NCBI RefSeq assembly: GCF_018145875.1
Contig: NZ_JAGSSV010000006.1
Span: 1 to 56,445 of the forward strand
Length of the DNA: 56,445 nucleotides
Reading direction: 5' to 3'
DNA from: Marinomonas vulgaris
GTDB lineage: Bacteria > Pseudomonadota > Gammaproteobacteria > Pseudomonadales > Marinomonadaceae
The first letter of the stretch is position 1. Each line of letters opens with the position of its first letter. Positions 29,295 through 38,634 of the stretch are shown one piece after another. The notes under the pieces were generated by a model. That model did no database searches. It was not told where the DNA came from and saw nothing but the letters and a program-made list of their open reading frames with translations. Position numbers and translations under genes: made by a program.

Positions 29295-29313
29295 TGTGAA
29301 AAGCATAAAAAGC

Positions 29314-30264
29314 ATGAATATAAATAAAATCGATCTCAATCTGCTTATTTATCTCGACGTATTACTCCGAGAGTGCAATGTCACGCGTTCGGCTAACAAA
29401 CTTAATATCACCCAGCCCGCCATGTCTAACGGCTTAAAACGCTTAAGAGACCTGCTCAACGACCCATTGTTAGTGCGAACCAGTGAGGGAATGAAACCGA
29501 CAGAAAAAGCTTTACGCCTGCAACCCATTGTTCGTAAGGTCTTATTAGAGTTAGAAGAAGCGCTTCAGCCAGAAGCCGATTTCAACGAAAGCACCAGTAC
29601 TCGTATTTTTCGTATCATGGCCAGCGACTATGCCGCTTCTACTGTCATCCCTCGCTTGTTAACTCGTTTACGTGAATTTGCTCCCGGCATTACTTTAGAC
29701 ATTATGACGCCCAGCGATGTCACCTTTCACGACGTAGAAGCCGGTAAAATCGACATGGCAATTAATCGCTTTGAAGAATTGCCTCAATCATTTCACCAAA
29801 AGAGCGTATGGCTTGATACCTTTGTCTGCATGCTTAGCTCTAAGAACCCGATAAAAGACCATTTTGATATAGACGCCTACCTACAAGCGCAACATATCTG
29901 GGTCAGTAAAACTGGGTTTGGCGTGGGCGTAGGAATGGACCCTAACGATGTGCAAAAGCTGGGCTGGGTAGATGAATCTTTGCAATCACTCGGTCATAAG
30001 CGCAGTATTCGTGTGTTTACTCGAAGCTACCACACCGCAATGCACCTTGCATTGGAACAAGATCTTATTGCCACCTTGCCCAAAAAAGTCGCCATGGTAA
30101 ACCGAAAGAACCCTGACTTAGTGATTCTTGATCCACCTTTTGACATCCCTAAGATCGAATTGAAAATGATTTGGAGCCCGTTACTGCACCATGATGCCAG
30201 CCATATTTGGTTTAGAAGACAAGTCATTGACGTGGCAAATGAACTAAAGGCCCAAGAAAAATAA
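29314..30264 (+). CDS. LysR family transcriptional regulator
   Basis: A 316-residue regulator of the same NodD/LeuO-like branch as the one at 13315, with the helix-turn-helix VTRSANKLNITQPAMSNGLKRLRDLL and an effector domain ending in HHDASHIWFRRQV. The frame also opens at a GTG (29296), but the ATG at 29314 gives the usual MNINKIDLNLLIYLDVLL start; neither has a good ribosome binding site. It follows another LysR gene in the same direction after 130 bases. Target unknown. Confidence 0.88.
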   Translation: MNINKIDLNLLIYLDVLLRECNVTRSANKLNITQPAMSNGLKRLRDLLNDPLLVRTSEGMKPTEKALRLQPIVRKVLLELEEALQPEADFNESTSTRIFRIMASDYAASTVIPRLLTRLREFAPGITLDIMTPSDVTFHDVEAGKIDMAINRFEELPQSFHQKSVWLDTFVCMLSSKNPIKDHFDIDAYLQAQHIWVSKTGFGVGVGMDPNDVQKLGWVDESLQSLGHKRSIRVFTRSYHTAMHLALEQDLIATLPKKVAMVNRKNPDLVILDPPFDIPKIELKMIWSPLLHHDASHIWFRRQVIDVANELKAQEK

Positions 30265-30278
30265 CCTTTCGATGCTCA

Positions 30279-30300
30279 CAGACTGACAGACTGACAGACA
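30279..30300. repeat. short tandem repeat (CAGACTGA, about 2.7 copies)
   Basis: The 8-base unit CAGACTGA repeats twice perfectly and then partially, just before the terminator that separates the LysR gene from grxD. Too short to be a mobile element. Confidence 0.6.
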
Positions 30301-30304
30301 TAAA

Positions 30305-30334
30305 AAAACACCTTACTTTTCAGTAAGATGTTTT
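30305..30334. terminator. convergent terminator between the LysR gene and grxD
   Basis: Arms AAAACACCTTACT / AGTAAGATGTTTT with one mismatch and a four-base loop; U-rich on both exits, so it can serve both convergent genes. Confidence 0.8.
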
Positions 30335-30362
30335 CTGTTTGTTTTACTTCTAAGCGAAAAAC

Positions 30363-30692
30363 TTATTCTGCTGAAGACGCAACCGCTTCATCAATCAGCG
30401 TTTGAAGTTCACCATTTCCCGCCATTTCGACGATAATGTCACAACCACCAACAAGCTCGCCTTTAATCCACAATTGTGGGAATGTCGGCCAGTTCGCAAA
30501 TTTAGGCAATTCTGCACGAATATCAGGATTGTCTAGAATGTTAACGAAAGCAAAACGCTCACCGCAAGACATCAGAGCCTGCACCGCTTGAGAAGAAAAT
30601 CCGCACTGAGGCGCGCGAGGGTTGCCTTTCATATATAACAGGATATCGTTGCTATTAATCTGCTCTTTGATCGTTTCTATTGTGTTGCTCAT
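30363..30692 (-). CDS. grxD: monothiol glutaredoxin, Grx4 family
   Basis: A CGFS-type glutaredoxin that carries and delivers [2Fe-2S] clusters, working with BolA-type proteins. The active site is PQCGFSSQAVQAL; the WPTFPQLWIKGELVGGCDI block binds glutathione. The frame includes an earlier GTG (30701), but that overlaps the GAGG ribosome site; the ATG at 30692, eight bases after it, gives 109 residues as usual. Confidence 0.95.
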   Translation of the reverse strand: MSNTIETIKEQINSNDILLYMKGNPRAPQCGFSSQAVQALMSCGERFAFVNILDNPDIRAELPKFANWPTFPQLWIKGELVGGCDIIVEMAGNGELQTLIDEAVASSAE

Positions 30693-30934
30693 GGTATTCA
30701 CCTCGTTAGTGGGTTGCGGCTAAAAGTTTGCCAAATACACTTTGACAAGGCACAAAAAACGCAACCGCAGCATTCATTGAAAGTTGCATCAGTTTATTGG
30801 GTTTAATGCTCTATTTACAACCCCATAAAGCGGCTTTACTTAGCACTTTCTCTTGCGGATTACCCTTTACTCGTCTACCTGAGTGTATTAAATTGGTTGA
30901 TTCTTTTTTCAAAAGACCATTAAGGAGCAATAGC

Positions 30935-31840
30935 GTGTCGCCAAGACATTTTCTTACTTTGAAGGATCTAACTTCTGATGAGTTTAAGCAATTATTACAT
31001 CGAGCCTCTGAGCTTAAGAAAATTCATCGTGAAGGTACCTTATTTCAACCGCTAAAGGGTCGAGTTTTAGCGATGATATTTGAGAAATCCTCCACACGAA
31101 CACGCGTTTCTTTTGAAGCGGGTATGGCACAACTTGGCGGACAAGCATTATTCCTTTCCTCACGCGACACTCAATTGGGTCGTGGCGAGCCGGTAGAAGA
31201 CAGCGCACGGGTTATTTCTAGCATGGTCGATGCGGTGATGATTCGTACCTTTGATCACGCTACGGTGGAAACCTTTGCGCAATATTCCTCCGTGCCGGTG
31301 ATCAACGCATTGACTGACGATTACCACCCCTGCCAGCTGTTGGCCGATATGCAAACCTACCAAGAACATCGTGGTGATATTAGGGGTAAAAAAGTCGTGT
31401 GGGTCGGCGATGGCAATAACATGTGCAACTCATACATTAACGCCGCTGCCTTGCTTGATTTCCAGTTGGTTGTCGCTTGCCCAGTTGGCTACGAACCCGA
31501 TGCTGACCTTGTCGCAGAACACAATGATCGCGTTACTGTGCTACACGATGCCCGTCAAGCAGCCGAAGGTGCCGATCTTATTGTCACTGATGTGTTTGCT
31601 TCAATGGGCCAAGAAGACGAGCAGGAACAACGCCTTAAAGACTTTGATGGCTTCCAAGTGAACAGCGCTTTAATGGCAAAAGCCCATTCAGACGCGCTCT
31701 TTATGCATTGCTTACCAGCACACCGAGGAGAAGAAGTGACAGCCGAAGTCATTGATCATTCTGACAGTGTTGTGTGGGACGAAGCTGAAAACCGTTTGCA
31801 CGCACAAAAAGCCTTGCTTGAATTTTTATTGTGCCGCTAG
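30935..31840 (+). CDS. argF: ornithine carbamoyltransferase
   Basis: Sixth step of arginine synthesis: carbamoyl phosphate plus ornithine gives citrulline. The carbamoyl-phosphate loop is [25 protein letters not shown] and the ornithine-binding [13 protein letters not shown] (with the catalytic Cys) are intact. The open frame begins far upstream (30797), but that part is unlike the family; AAGGAG eight bases before the GTG at 30935 decides the start, giving 301 residues. I found no convincing ArgR box in the gap after grxD. Confidence 0.96.
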   Translation: MSPRHFLTLKDLTSDEFKQLLHRASELKKIHREGTLFQPLKGRVLAMIFEKSSTRTRVSFEAGMAQLGGQALFLSSRDTQLGRGEPVEDSARVISSMVDAVMIRTFDHATVETFAQYSSVPVINALTDDYHPCQLLADMQTYQEHRGDIRGKKVVWVGDGNNMCNSYINAAALLDFQLVVACPVGYEPDADLVAEHNDRVTVLHDARQAAEGADLIVTDVFASMGQEDEQEQRLKDFDGFQVNSALMAKAHSDALFMHCLPAHRGEEVTAEVIDHSDSVVWDEAENRLHAQKALLEFLLCR

Positions 31841-31856
31841 GCGCCGCTTTTACCCT

Positions 31857-31891
31857 AAAGCCCGTTTGAGTTTGACTCCACGGGCTTTTTT
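31857..31891 (+). terminator. argF terminator
   Basis: Arms AAAGCCCGT / ACGGGCTTT with a loop of about 14 bases, followed by TTT on the plus strand, 16 bases after the argF stop. Confidence 0.82.
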
Positions 31892-31904
31892 ACACCTTAT
31901 ACAC

Positions 31905-31917
31905 TGAGAAAAACTCA
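31905..31917 (+). promoter_or_regulatory. candidate MetR autoregulatory site
   Basis: TGAG-AAAAA-CTCA lies 16 bases before the metR ATG, close to the MetR consensus TGAA-N5-TTCA (one symmetric change per half). TATACA (31898-31903) just upstream could be the -10, placing the site over the start point, which fits autorepression. This is inferred from motif and position. Confidence 0.45.
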
Positions 31918-31933
31918 CTCAAAGTGAATTATT

Positions 31934-32860
31934 ATGAGTATTATTGAAGTAAGGCATCTTAAAACCCTGTCAGCATTAAGAGAAACCGGTAGCTTGGTCG
32001 AAGCCGCAGAGCGCGTGCATCTCACGCAATCAGCTTTGTCGCACCAGCTAAAAGACCTTGAAGAAAAACTCGGCTGCCCTCTCTTTATTCGCAAGACCAA
32101 ACCCGTTCGCTTCACCAGTGCCGGTTTGCGTTTATTGCAACTTGCCGATGACGTGCTCTTATCGTTTCGTTCTGCACAGCGCGACATACAACGTTTCGCA
32201 GAAGGCGAAAGCGGACGCTTACACATCGCCATTGAATGCCACAGTTGTTACGAATGGTTGATGCCAACCATAGACCATTTTCGTGAACACTGGCCCGATG
32301 TGGAGCTGGATTTATCGACCGCTTTTGGTTTTATGCCGCTGCCGGCATTGGCGCGCGGCGACTTGGACTTGGTAGTGACCTCTGATCCACAGGACATTCC
32401 CAACATAGAATACATACCACTTTTCCAGTATGAATCTCAGGTGGCCTTGTCACGACACCACCCTTTGGCTAAAAAAGACTATTTAACCCCGGAAGACTTC
32501 GTCAAAGAAACCCTCATCACCTACCCAGTAGAAACCGAGCGCTTGGATATTTTCAAGCACTTTCTCAGCCCTGCCAGTGTCATGCCAGCCAAAATACGTC
32601 ATAGCGAATTAACCTTAATGATGATGCAATTGGTGGCAAGTGGCCGCGGTGTGTGTTGCATTCCCAACTGGGCATTAACCGAATACACCAACCGACAGTA
32701 CGTGATTACCAAGTCTTTGGGAGAGGAAGGCGTATGGTGCAAGCTTTATATTGCTATCCGTAAAGACCAACGGGACAACGCCTACATGGATGACTTGATT
32801 TCCACCGCGTCTAAGACTTGCTTTAAAAATCTAAAAGGCATTCTCGCACCGGAACTTTAG
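31934..32860 (+). CDS. metR: LysR family regulator of methionine genes
   Basis: A 308-residue LysR regulator that in relatives activates metE/metH and other methionine genes with homocysteine as coeffector. It closely follows E. coli MetR: IEVRHLKTLSALRETGSL, the helix-turn-helix LTQSALSHQLKDLEEKLG, then RLHIAIECHSCYEWLMP, LDLVVTSDPQDIP and LITYPVETERLDIFKHFL. No met gene is next to it here. A MetR-type box precedes it. It converges on the sensor kinase gene. Confidence 0.93.
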   Translation: MSIIEVRHLKTLSALRETGSLVEAAERVHLTQSALSHQLKDLEEKLGCPLFIRKTKPVRFTSAGLRLLQLADDVLLSFRSAQRDIQRFAEGESGRLHIAIECHSCYEWLMPTIDHFREHWPDVELDLSTAFGFMPLPALARGDLDLVVTSDPQDIPNIEYIPLFQYESQVALSRHHPLAKKDYLTPEDFVKETLITYPVETERLDIFKHFLSPASVMPAKIRHSELTLMMMQLVASGRGVCCIPNWALTEYTNRQYVITKSLGEEGVWCKLYIAIRKDQRDNAYMDDLISTASKTCFKNLKGILAPEL

Positions 32861-32864
32861 TGTT

Positions 32865-32895
32865 TCAGCATCAAGTCAGGCGACTCTGATGCTGA
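32865..32895. terminator. convergent terminator at the end of metR and the kinase gene
   Basis: Arms TCAGCATCA...TGATGCTGA with further AGTC/GACT pairing inside and a four-base loop, one bulge. It starts four bases after the metR stop and includes the last codons and stop of the kinase gene. No strong U-run, so efficiency is uncertain. Confidence 0.6.
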
Positions 32896-34382
32896 TTTCG
32901 GGACCAAATAAAGCTGAACTTTGCCCCGCCAGATTCGCTTTCGTCGATCAACACCGCACCACCGTGCCAAAAAGCAATACGTTGTACAATGGCAAGCCCT
33001 AAACCATACCCCCCCGACGCTCGAGTTCGGCTGTTATCTAAGCGTTGAAAAGGGATAAACACCTTGTCTCTATCTTCAAACGGAATGCCAGGACCGTCGT
33101 CTTCAATATCCAACTGCCAGCGCTCAGTATCGGCTGAAAATGTCACGACGATTCGACTGCTGGCGTATTTGGCAGCGTTCAAAATCAGGTTTTGCAATGC
33201 TCGACTCAAATGATGCTCATCGGCTAACACCAAACTGTCTTCATCAATCTTAACGTCCACCGTTAAATGCTGCAGTAGCAGGTGATTGTGACGCAAAATA
33301 TCATCGATTAACTGAAATACAGGGCATTCTTTAAAGCTCAGCTCTAACGACCCATCTTCTAATTTCCCGTAGGTGAGCACTTCGTCCACCAAAGTATTCA
33401 GCTCTTCCACATCCCCTTCAAGGGCTTCAATCGTCTTAATTGCACCGTCGTCTACCTCGTCTTTAACCATTTCAAGGCCAAATCTCAAGCGCGCAATAGG
33501 CGTTCTCAACTCATGAGAAATAGCATTAATCATTTCTCGTTGCACCTTGAGTAAGCGCTGAATATGAGACGACATAGAATCAAAAGAATAGGCCAACTCT
33601 TTTAACGTTCCGCTACTGTCTGGTATGCCTTTAGGCAAGCCACTGCGACCACGAGCAATTTGACGGGTAATACTTTCAAATGCCTTACGCTTTCCATCTA
33701 ATGACTTAAGCTCGCGCCAAACCAAAATAATCATCAAGGCTATCCCCAAAGCCACTAAAACAACAAGGATCAATGTCTGAGAAAGCTTGGCGGACTGGGC
33801 ATTAGATAACATGATTGGTGGCGATACACCGTCGTGCCACACAAACGCAAACTGAGCATTCATAGGCTGAATGGGAGTCACACCCAAAGGAAAAGTCAAC
33901 TGAGAAGGCGTTACTTCTGTTATCGATAGATAAGTCATGGCGCTCAGTAAATCGCGTTTTTCAACACTGGAAAAAAGGCTGGTGTCGAACAGACGCGTTA
34001 ACATAGCGGCCCAACGCCCTCCCAAGATATCTTGAGAGGCAGTCCCAACTAGGAACGGAGAATCTGCGGAGCCAAAACGCATTTGATGCGTATTTGATAA
34101 CGAACTTAAGTGAGTTTCTTCGGCAAGCAAGGTGATTATTTGTGAAAACGCCAAAGGTTCAGGGCTCTTTAATGACCAGGAAAATTGTGACTCAGGAACG
34201 CTAGGCGCAACGTCAGACAACAACAAGATTGCACTGATTTGCCCATCTAAATACAAGAGTTGTTGCGTTTTCGCGGCATTAAGTTTGCCTTGCACCAGCG
34301 TCATCGCAAAATAACAAGAAACAATAATGGCAACGCCGCCGACCACAAGGTTGCGGTACAGGCGGCGCATTTCAATTTGCAT
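32871..34382 (-). CDS. sensor histidine kinase, RstB-like
   Basis: A 503-residue inner-membrane sensor. Two transmembrane helices (about 9-27 and 203-223) enclose a periplasmic domain of about 175 residues; then HAMP, the DHp helix with the phosphorylated histidine in MINAISHELRTPIARLRF, and the ATPase with NLILNAAKYA (N box), DDGPGIP (G1) and GGYGLGLAIV (G2). The PIARLRFGLEM sequence and partner gene resemble RstB. The stimulus is unknown. It follows its response regulator by five bases, so they form one operon. Confidence 0.9.
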   Translation of the reverse strand: MQIEMRRLYRNLVVGGVAIIVSCYFAMTLVQGKLNAAKTQQLLYLDGQISAILLLSDVAPSVPESQFSWSLKSPEPLAFSQIITLLAEETHLSSLSNTHQMRFGSADSPFLVGTASQDILGGRWAAMLTRLFDTSLFSSVEKRDLLSAMTYLSITEVTPSQLTFPLGVTPIQPMNAQFAFVWHDGVSPPIMLSNAQSAKLSQTLILVVLVALGIALMIILVWRELKSLDGKRKAFESITRQIARGRSGLPKGIPDSSGTLKELAYSFDSMSSHIQRLLKVQREMINAISHELRTPIARLRFGLEMVKDEVDDGAIKTIEALEGDVEELNTLVDEVLTYGKLEDGSLELSFKECPVFQLIDDILRHNHLLLQHLTVDVKIDEDSLVLADEHHLSRALQNLILNAAKYASSRIVVTFSADTERWQLDIEDDGPGIPFEDRDKVFIPFQRLDNSRTRASGGYGLGLAIVQRIAFWHGGAVLIDESESGGAKFSFIWSRNQHQSRLT

Positions 34383-34387
34383 GATGG

Positions 34388-35107
34388 CTATACTTCTTTT
34401 ACAAACAAATAACCTTTACTGCGGATGGTTTTGATCCGGCGAGGATGAATCGGGTCATCACCGATTTTAGAGCGAATACGAGAAATTCTCACATCCACTG
34501 ATCGATCCTGTCCATCGTATTCGATGCCACGTAATTCACTAAAAATCTCTTCTCGGCTTAAAATACGACCAGCACTGCTAGACAACAACCACAACAAATC
34601 AAACTCCGCACTGGTGAGCTCTACTTCCTCGTCAAGCAACCAAGCTTCACGGCGGGAATTATCGATCGTCAGTGGGCCAAACGTAAGGTTTTGCTCTGTT
34701 TTAACTTCTTCTTGAACCAGCTCGACATCTTGCGTACTGCGACGCAATAACGACTGCACACGCGCCAACAACACTCTAGGTTTGGCCGGTTTAGAAACAT
34801 AATCATCGGCACCGATTTCTAACCCTAAAATCTGGTCAACATCATCACTGCGTGCCGTCAGCATCAGGATCGGCCCTTTATAATCATTACGGACACTTCG
34901 GCAAACCGTAAAACCATCAGCGCCAGGAAGCATAAGATCAAGCACAACAAGAGAAGGTTGCTCTTCAATAATACGCCCGATGGCTTTACGGCCATCGGCT
35001 TCAATGGCCACATTAAAGCCGTTTTTCTGTAAATACTCTTGAGTAAGGAGCGCCAAACGCTCGTCATCTTCTACAATTAAAATCGTTTTATTGTCGTCCA
35101 CACTCAT
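34388..35107 (-). CDS. OmpR-family response regulator, RstA-like
   Basis: A 239-residue transcription factor. The receiver domain has acidic pair ED at 13-14, phosphoacceptor D57 (VVLDLMLPGADG) and conserved K107 (SKPAKP). The C-terminal winged helix (about 140-237) includes LTSAEFDLLWLLSSSAGRIL and SVDVRISRIRSKIGDDP. It acts with the kinase encoded directly downstream. The RstA name is by resemblance of the pair, not by tested function. Confidence 0.92.
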   Translation of the reverse strand: MSVDDNKTILIVEDDERLALLTQEYLQKNGFNVAIEADGRKAIGRIIEEQPSLVVLDLMLPGADGFTVCRSVRNDYKGPILMLTARSDDVDQILGLEIGADDYVSKPAKPRVLLARVQSLLRRSTQDVELVQEEVKTEQNLTFGPLTIDNSRREAWLLDEEVELTSAEFDLLWLLSSSAGRILSREEIFSELRGIEYDGQDRSVDVRISRIRSKIGDDPIHPRRIKTIRSKGYLFVKEV

Positions 35108-35160
35108 GCTTAATCCTCAATACATTGTCGTTACTTACGATGTCACTAATAGGGTAAAAA

Positions 35161-35616
35161 TTAATTCGCTAACAAAGCTTGAATCTCAACCATTCTGGCA
35201 CGGTTAACCCCCAGATCTGAATATCCAACACGAGATGCAGAACGAACATGCACAACACTATCTGCTTCGGGAAAGTAAAATTCCACATCATCAACGTAGC
35301 CAATTAAGCGACTAGTCACTTCAAAATGCACATAGCCTAACGACTGGGTCACAATTCGAGCATTATTTTTGCTCAACATGTAGGACTCTATCGCCAACTG
35401 GACGTCTTTTGCGTCGCCTTGGTAAATAATGGGTTCCATGTAGTGCTCCGCATCGTCTGGTGCGGCCTGTGTCGACACACAGTTCGGTGAAGGTGGGCAC
35501 GCCTTTAGCAAGCCATCTGTCACTCCGAGCCCTTCTGGTAATTTGTTGTTTACATTGATGTAAATGAAAAACCCAATGACCAATACAACCAATAATGCCA
35601 GTACCCAACGAATCAT
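35161..35616 (-). CDS. DUF1499 family membrane-anchored protein
   Basis: A 151-residue protein with an N-terminal membrane helix (about 4-23). The DUF1499 features are CPPSPNCVST, DDVEFYF and VRSASRVGYSDLGVNRARM. The function of the family is not known. It lies 53 bases upstream of the RstA-like gene in the same direction and 29 bases after rluB. Confidence 0.9.
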   Translation of the reverse strand: MIRWVLALLVVLVIGFFIYINVNNKLPEGLGVTDGLLKACPPSPNCVSTQAAPDDAEHYMEPIIYQGDAKDVQLAIESYMLSKNNARIVTQSLGYVHFEVTSRLIGYVDDVEFYFPEADSVVHVRSASRVGYSDLGVNRARMVEIQALLAN

Positions 35617-35645
35617 CTTCTACTACTCCAAACCCATTTTTTAGC

Positions 35646-36545
35646 TTAACGAAATGATCTTTTACCTGGTTTTTTCGGTTTAAACTCAGGCTTGTCGTTA
35701 CTTTGCCAATCGAAACCTTTAGGCGCACGACGCGCACCCCCTGCAGTCGCTTTGTTCTTATGACGTTTCAAATCGGCTTTTTGTTGCTGTGTTTTTGGTT
35801 TTAACTCGGATAATTTCAAATCCACCATAGAACACAAGGCATTCACTTCGGTTTCTTCCATCTCTACCCAGCGCCCTACTTTGGCTTTAGACGGCAGAAA
35901 AACTGGACCAAAACGCACGCGCTTCAGACGGTTTACTTTCACACCCTGAGATTCCCAAAGACGACGTACTTCACGGTTACGACCTTCCATTAGGCACACA
36001 TAAAACCAACGGTTAATGCCTTCGCCACCACCATCAACGATATCGGTAAATTTCGCGACGCCATCGTCTAAAATAACGCCTTTCTTCAAGGTAGTTAGAT
36101 TCTCGTCCGTCACTTCGCCCATCACTCGAACCAAGTACTCACGGTCAATTTCTGTTGACGGGTGCATCAAACGGTTAGCAAGTTCACCATCGGTGGTAAA
36201 CAACAATAAACCAGAAGTATTAATGTCTAATCGCCCAACCGCAATCCAACGTTCACCGCGCAATTTAGGCAGTTTTTCAAACACAGTCGGACGACCTTCT
36301 GGGTCTTTACGAGTACACACCTCGCCTTCTGGTTTGTTATAAATAATGACGCGACGATTCTCACCCGCTTCTGTGGCAACAATCTCATAGCCATCTATGG
36401 TGATGGTGTCTTTTACACTCACACGATCGCCTAATGTGGCGACTTCGCCATTGACCAAAACACGTCCTTCGCGAATACGATTTTCCATTTCACGGCGTGA
36501 ACCTTGGCCAGCTCTTGCTAATACTTTTTGTAACTTCTCGTCCAT
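35646..36545 (-). CDS. rluB: 23S rRNA pseudouridine(2605) synthase
   Basis: An RsuA-type synthase that modifies U2605 of 23S rRNA. An S4 domain (DEKLQKVLARAGQGSRREMENRI) is followed by the catalytic block GRLDINTSGLLLFTTDGELANRLMHPS with the nucleophile Asp. The tail is Lys/Arg-rich, as in relatives. AGAGG before the ATG at 36545 decides the start, giving 299 residues; the frame upstream is not conserved-looking. In many relatives scpA and scpB lie next to rluB, but here yciO follows directly. Confidence 0.94.
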   Translation of the reverse strand: MDEKLQKVLARAGQGSRREMENRIREGRVLVNGEVATLGDRVSVKDTITIDGYEIVATEAGENRRVIIYNKPEGEVCTRKDPEGRPTVFEKLPKLRGERWIAVGRLDINTSGLLLFTTDGELANRLMHPSTEIDREYLVRVMGEVTDENLTTLKKGVILDDGVAKFTDIVDGGGEGINRWFYVCLMEGRNREVRRLWESQGVKVNRLKRVRFGPVFLPSKAKVGRWVEMEETEVNALCSMVDLKLSELKPKTQQQKADLKRHKNKATAGGARRAPKGFDWQSNDKPEFKPKKPGKRSFR

Positions 36546-36661
36546 TACGAACCTCTTAGAAGGAATGCTTCTCAGCAACCCAGTTTTAATAATATTAAAT
36601 GACTATTTTGCCGCATTATATGTCACACAGCAGGGACCTTGACAGCGCAATATCAAACAAT

Positions 36662-37282
36662 TTACTCAAATGGCGACGGATCACCAGCACCCACTCGAAT
36701 AACGTCGACACTGTCGGCGTCCATTTTGACCACAGTGGTCGGCTGCATGCCACAAAACCCACCGTCAATGACCAAATCCAACGCGTGCTCAAGAGTGTCA
36801 CGAATGTCGTAAGGGTCTGTCATCGGATCGGTTTCCCCTGGCAAAATAAGCGACACGCTCATGATGGGTTCACCCAATTCTTCTAACAAAGCCGATACAA
36901 TGTTGTTTTTAGGAATACGTATGCCGATGGTTTTTCTTTTCGGGTGCATTAATCGTCTTGGCACTTCCGATGTGGCACTAAAGATAAAGGTATAAGGCCC
37001 TGGTGTATTGTTTTTTAGCAAACGATATAGGCGATTATCGAAGCGAGCGTAAGTGGATATTTCCGATAGATCTCGGCATACCAAGGTGAAATTATGTTTA
37101 TCATCCAAACGACGAATCGCACGTATACGGTCCTGTGCGTTTTTATCGCTTAAGCGACACCCTAACGAGTAGCCGCAGTCGGTTGGATACGCCACAACGC
37201 CGCCGCTGCGAATCACATCGGCCGCCTGTTTGATCAGTCGGGTTTGTGGGGTTTCTATGTGTATCTGAAAAAATTGGCTCAA
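36662..37282 (-). CDS. yciO: Sua5/YciO/YrdC-type protein, YciO branch
   Basis: A 206-residue cytosolic protein with the RNA- and nucleotide-binding fold of threonylcarbamoyl-AMP synthases. GGVVAYPTDCGYSLGC and RIRAIRRLDDKHNFTLVCRDLSE are typical, with LKNNTPGPYTFIF and IGIRIPKN. YciO proteins are related to TsaC/Sua5 but usually have weak t6A activity, so its role is unclear. It lies 52 bases downstream of the PHP-domain gene. Confidence 0.9.
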   Translation of the reverse strand: MSQFFQIHIETPQTRLIKQAADVIRSGGVVAYPTDCGYSLGCRLSDKNAQDRIRAIRRLDDKHNFTLVCRDLSEISTYARFDNRLYRLLKNNTPGPYTFIFSATSEVPRRLMHPKRKTIGIRIPKNNIVSALLEELGEPIMSVSLILPGETDPMTDPYDIRDTLEHALDLVIDGGFCGMQPTTVVKMDADSVDVIRVGAGDPSPFE

Positions 37283-37334
37283 GGTCTTCTCTCCCTTTCA
37301 ATGAACATCACGATAACCGCGTTGCAAAACTGAG

Positions 37335-38186
37335 CTAAACCCAAGATCGCCACACCAGATCCACCTCACTTTCATGTATTTGTGTAAATTTACCTACCTG
37401 CATCCAAGGACCAAAAGGACCATGATAGTCGCTGCCAACAGATGCTTCTAACTCAAACTCTTGTGACAAACGCTCAAGCAAGCGCACATGATCAGGTCGC
37501 TCATTACCGGAGGCCACTTCTAAGCCCGTGCCGCCCCATTTTTTAAAATCACCCAGCAAGCGTTTTAATTTTGTCACTGTTAAAGGGTAACGCTTAGGAT
37601 GCGCCAGCACCAGCGTCATACCTTGACCGGACAATGCCGTAAGCACGTCTTCAAGCTCTGGCCAGACGTCTCTAAGCTGGCCCAATTTTTTATTACCCAA
37701 ATAACGGTCAAAGGCTTTATTGGTGTCTTTTACCAATCCTTTTACCACCAGCAAATGGGCAAAATGCGGTCGCCCCAGCTGGCTTTCTCCCGCCAAAGCC
37801 ACGGCTTCGTCAAATAAATCGGGTAACCCTTGCTTGACCAATAAATCCGCAATGCGACGGGCACGATCCAAACGAATCGCTTGGTTCTGCTCAACTATGT
37901 TTCGAAGCGCAACGTTATCCATGGCAAAATTCAACGCCACCATGTGCAAAGGTATCCCCTGCCACTGGGTAGACAACTCCACCCCATTAATGAAATCCAA
38001 ACCGTGGTGATCGGCTCTTTGGCGCGCTTCGGCCAAGCCATCAATGGTGTCGTGATCGGTTAACGCAAATAAGGTTACCTGCTGCTCTACGGCAAGATCC
38101 ACAAGCTCGGTGGGGGAAAATCGACCATCGGAACGAATGGAGTGGGTATGTAAATCAACTTTTCGGTAACTCGCGGCTTCGGGCAT
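37335..38186 (-). CDS. rnmA: PHP-domain phosphoesterase, RNase AM (YciV/TrpH) type
   Basis: A 283-residue metal-dependent phosphoesterase. PHP motifs: DLHTHSIRSDG (motif I), LTDHDTIDG (motif II), the ELS loop, LVLAHPKRYP and SVGSDYHGP. E. coli YciV (RNase AM) is a 5'-3' exonuclease that trims the 5' ends of rRNAs; the same role is likely here. The ATG gives the usual start. It heads the rnmA-yciO-rluB series and is divergent from yciI. Confidence 0.9.
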   Translation of the reverse strand: MPEAASYRKVDLHTHSIRSDGRFSPTELVDLAVEQQVTLFALTDHDTIDGLAEARQRADHHGLDFINGVELSTQWQGIPLHMVALNFAMDNVALRNIVEQNQAIRLDRARRIADLLVKQGLPDLFDEAVALAGESQLGRPHFAHLLVVKGLVKDTNKAFDRYLGNKKLGQLRDVWPELEDVLTALSGQGMTLVLAHPKRYPLTVTKLKRLLGDFKKWGGTGLEVASGNERPDHVRLLERLSQEFELEASVGSDYHGPFGPWMQVGKFTQIHESEVDLVWRSWV

Positions 38187-38303
38187 AGATAGACTGTTCT
38201 TTAAAAGGAATGATGGTTATTATGGTATCAGCATACCTACATTGCTTTTTATATGTAAACACTATTCGAATTTCTTACCCTAGTTCAACCAGAAGGAATC
38301 ACC

Positions 38304-38606
38304 ATGCTTTATTCTATTATCGGTGAAGACGTTGCCGACAGCCTTAGCGGTCGTCAACAAGCTCGCCCTGCTCATTTGGCTCGCCTTGAAGCCCTACAAA
38401 ACGAAGGTCGTTTGGTATTAGCCGGCCCCAATCCAGCCATCGATTCAGACAATCCAGGCGATGCTGGTTTTACAGGCAGTGTGGTAGTGGCAGAATTTAC
38501 CAGCCTCGAAGCAGCACAAGCATGGGCAGACGCCGACCCGTATATTGACGCTGGCGTCTACAAACAAGTGACCGTTAAGCCCTTTAAACAGGTTTTCCCG
38601 AATTAA
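38304..38606 (+). CDS. yciI: YciI-like family protein
   Basis: A 100-residue dimeric ferredoxin-like protein. [31 protein letters not shown] and [22 protein letters not shown] are the family hallmarks, with the conserved His/Asp pair proposed to be catalytic. Its reaction is unknown. AGAAGGA precedes the ATG. In relatives it also sits next to trpH/yciV and yciO. Confidence 0.93.
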   Translation: MLYSIIGEDVADSLSGRQQARPAHLARLEALQNEGRLVLAGPNPAIDSDNPGDAGFTGSVVVAEFTSLEAAQAWADADPYIDAGVYKQVTVKPFKQVFPN

Positions 38607-38634
38607 ACGCCTCTCGATACTGATATCCGCTCTT

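Noticed and set aside
30797..30934. 46-residue N-terminal extension of ArgF
   Set aside because: The extension is unlike the family and a strong AAGGAG sits just before the GTG at 30935.
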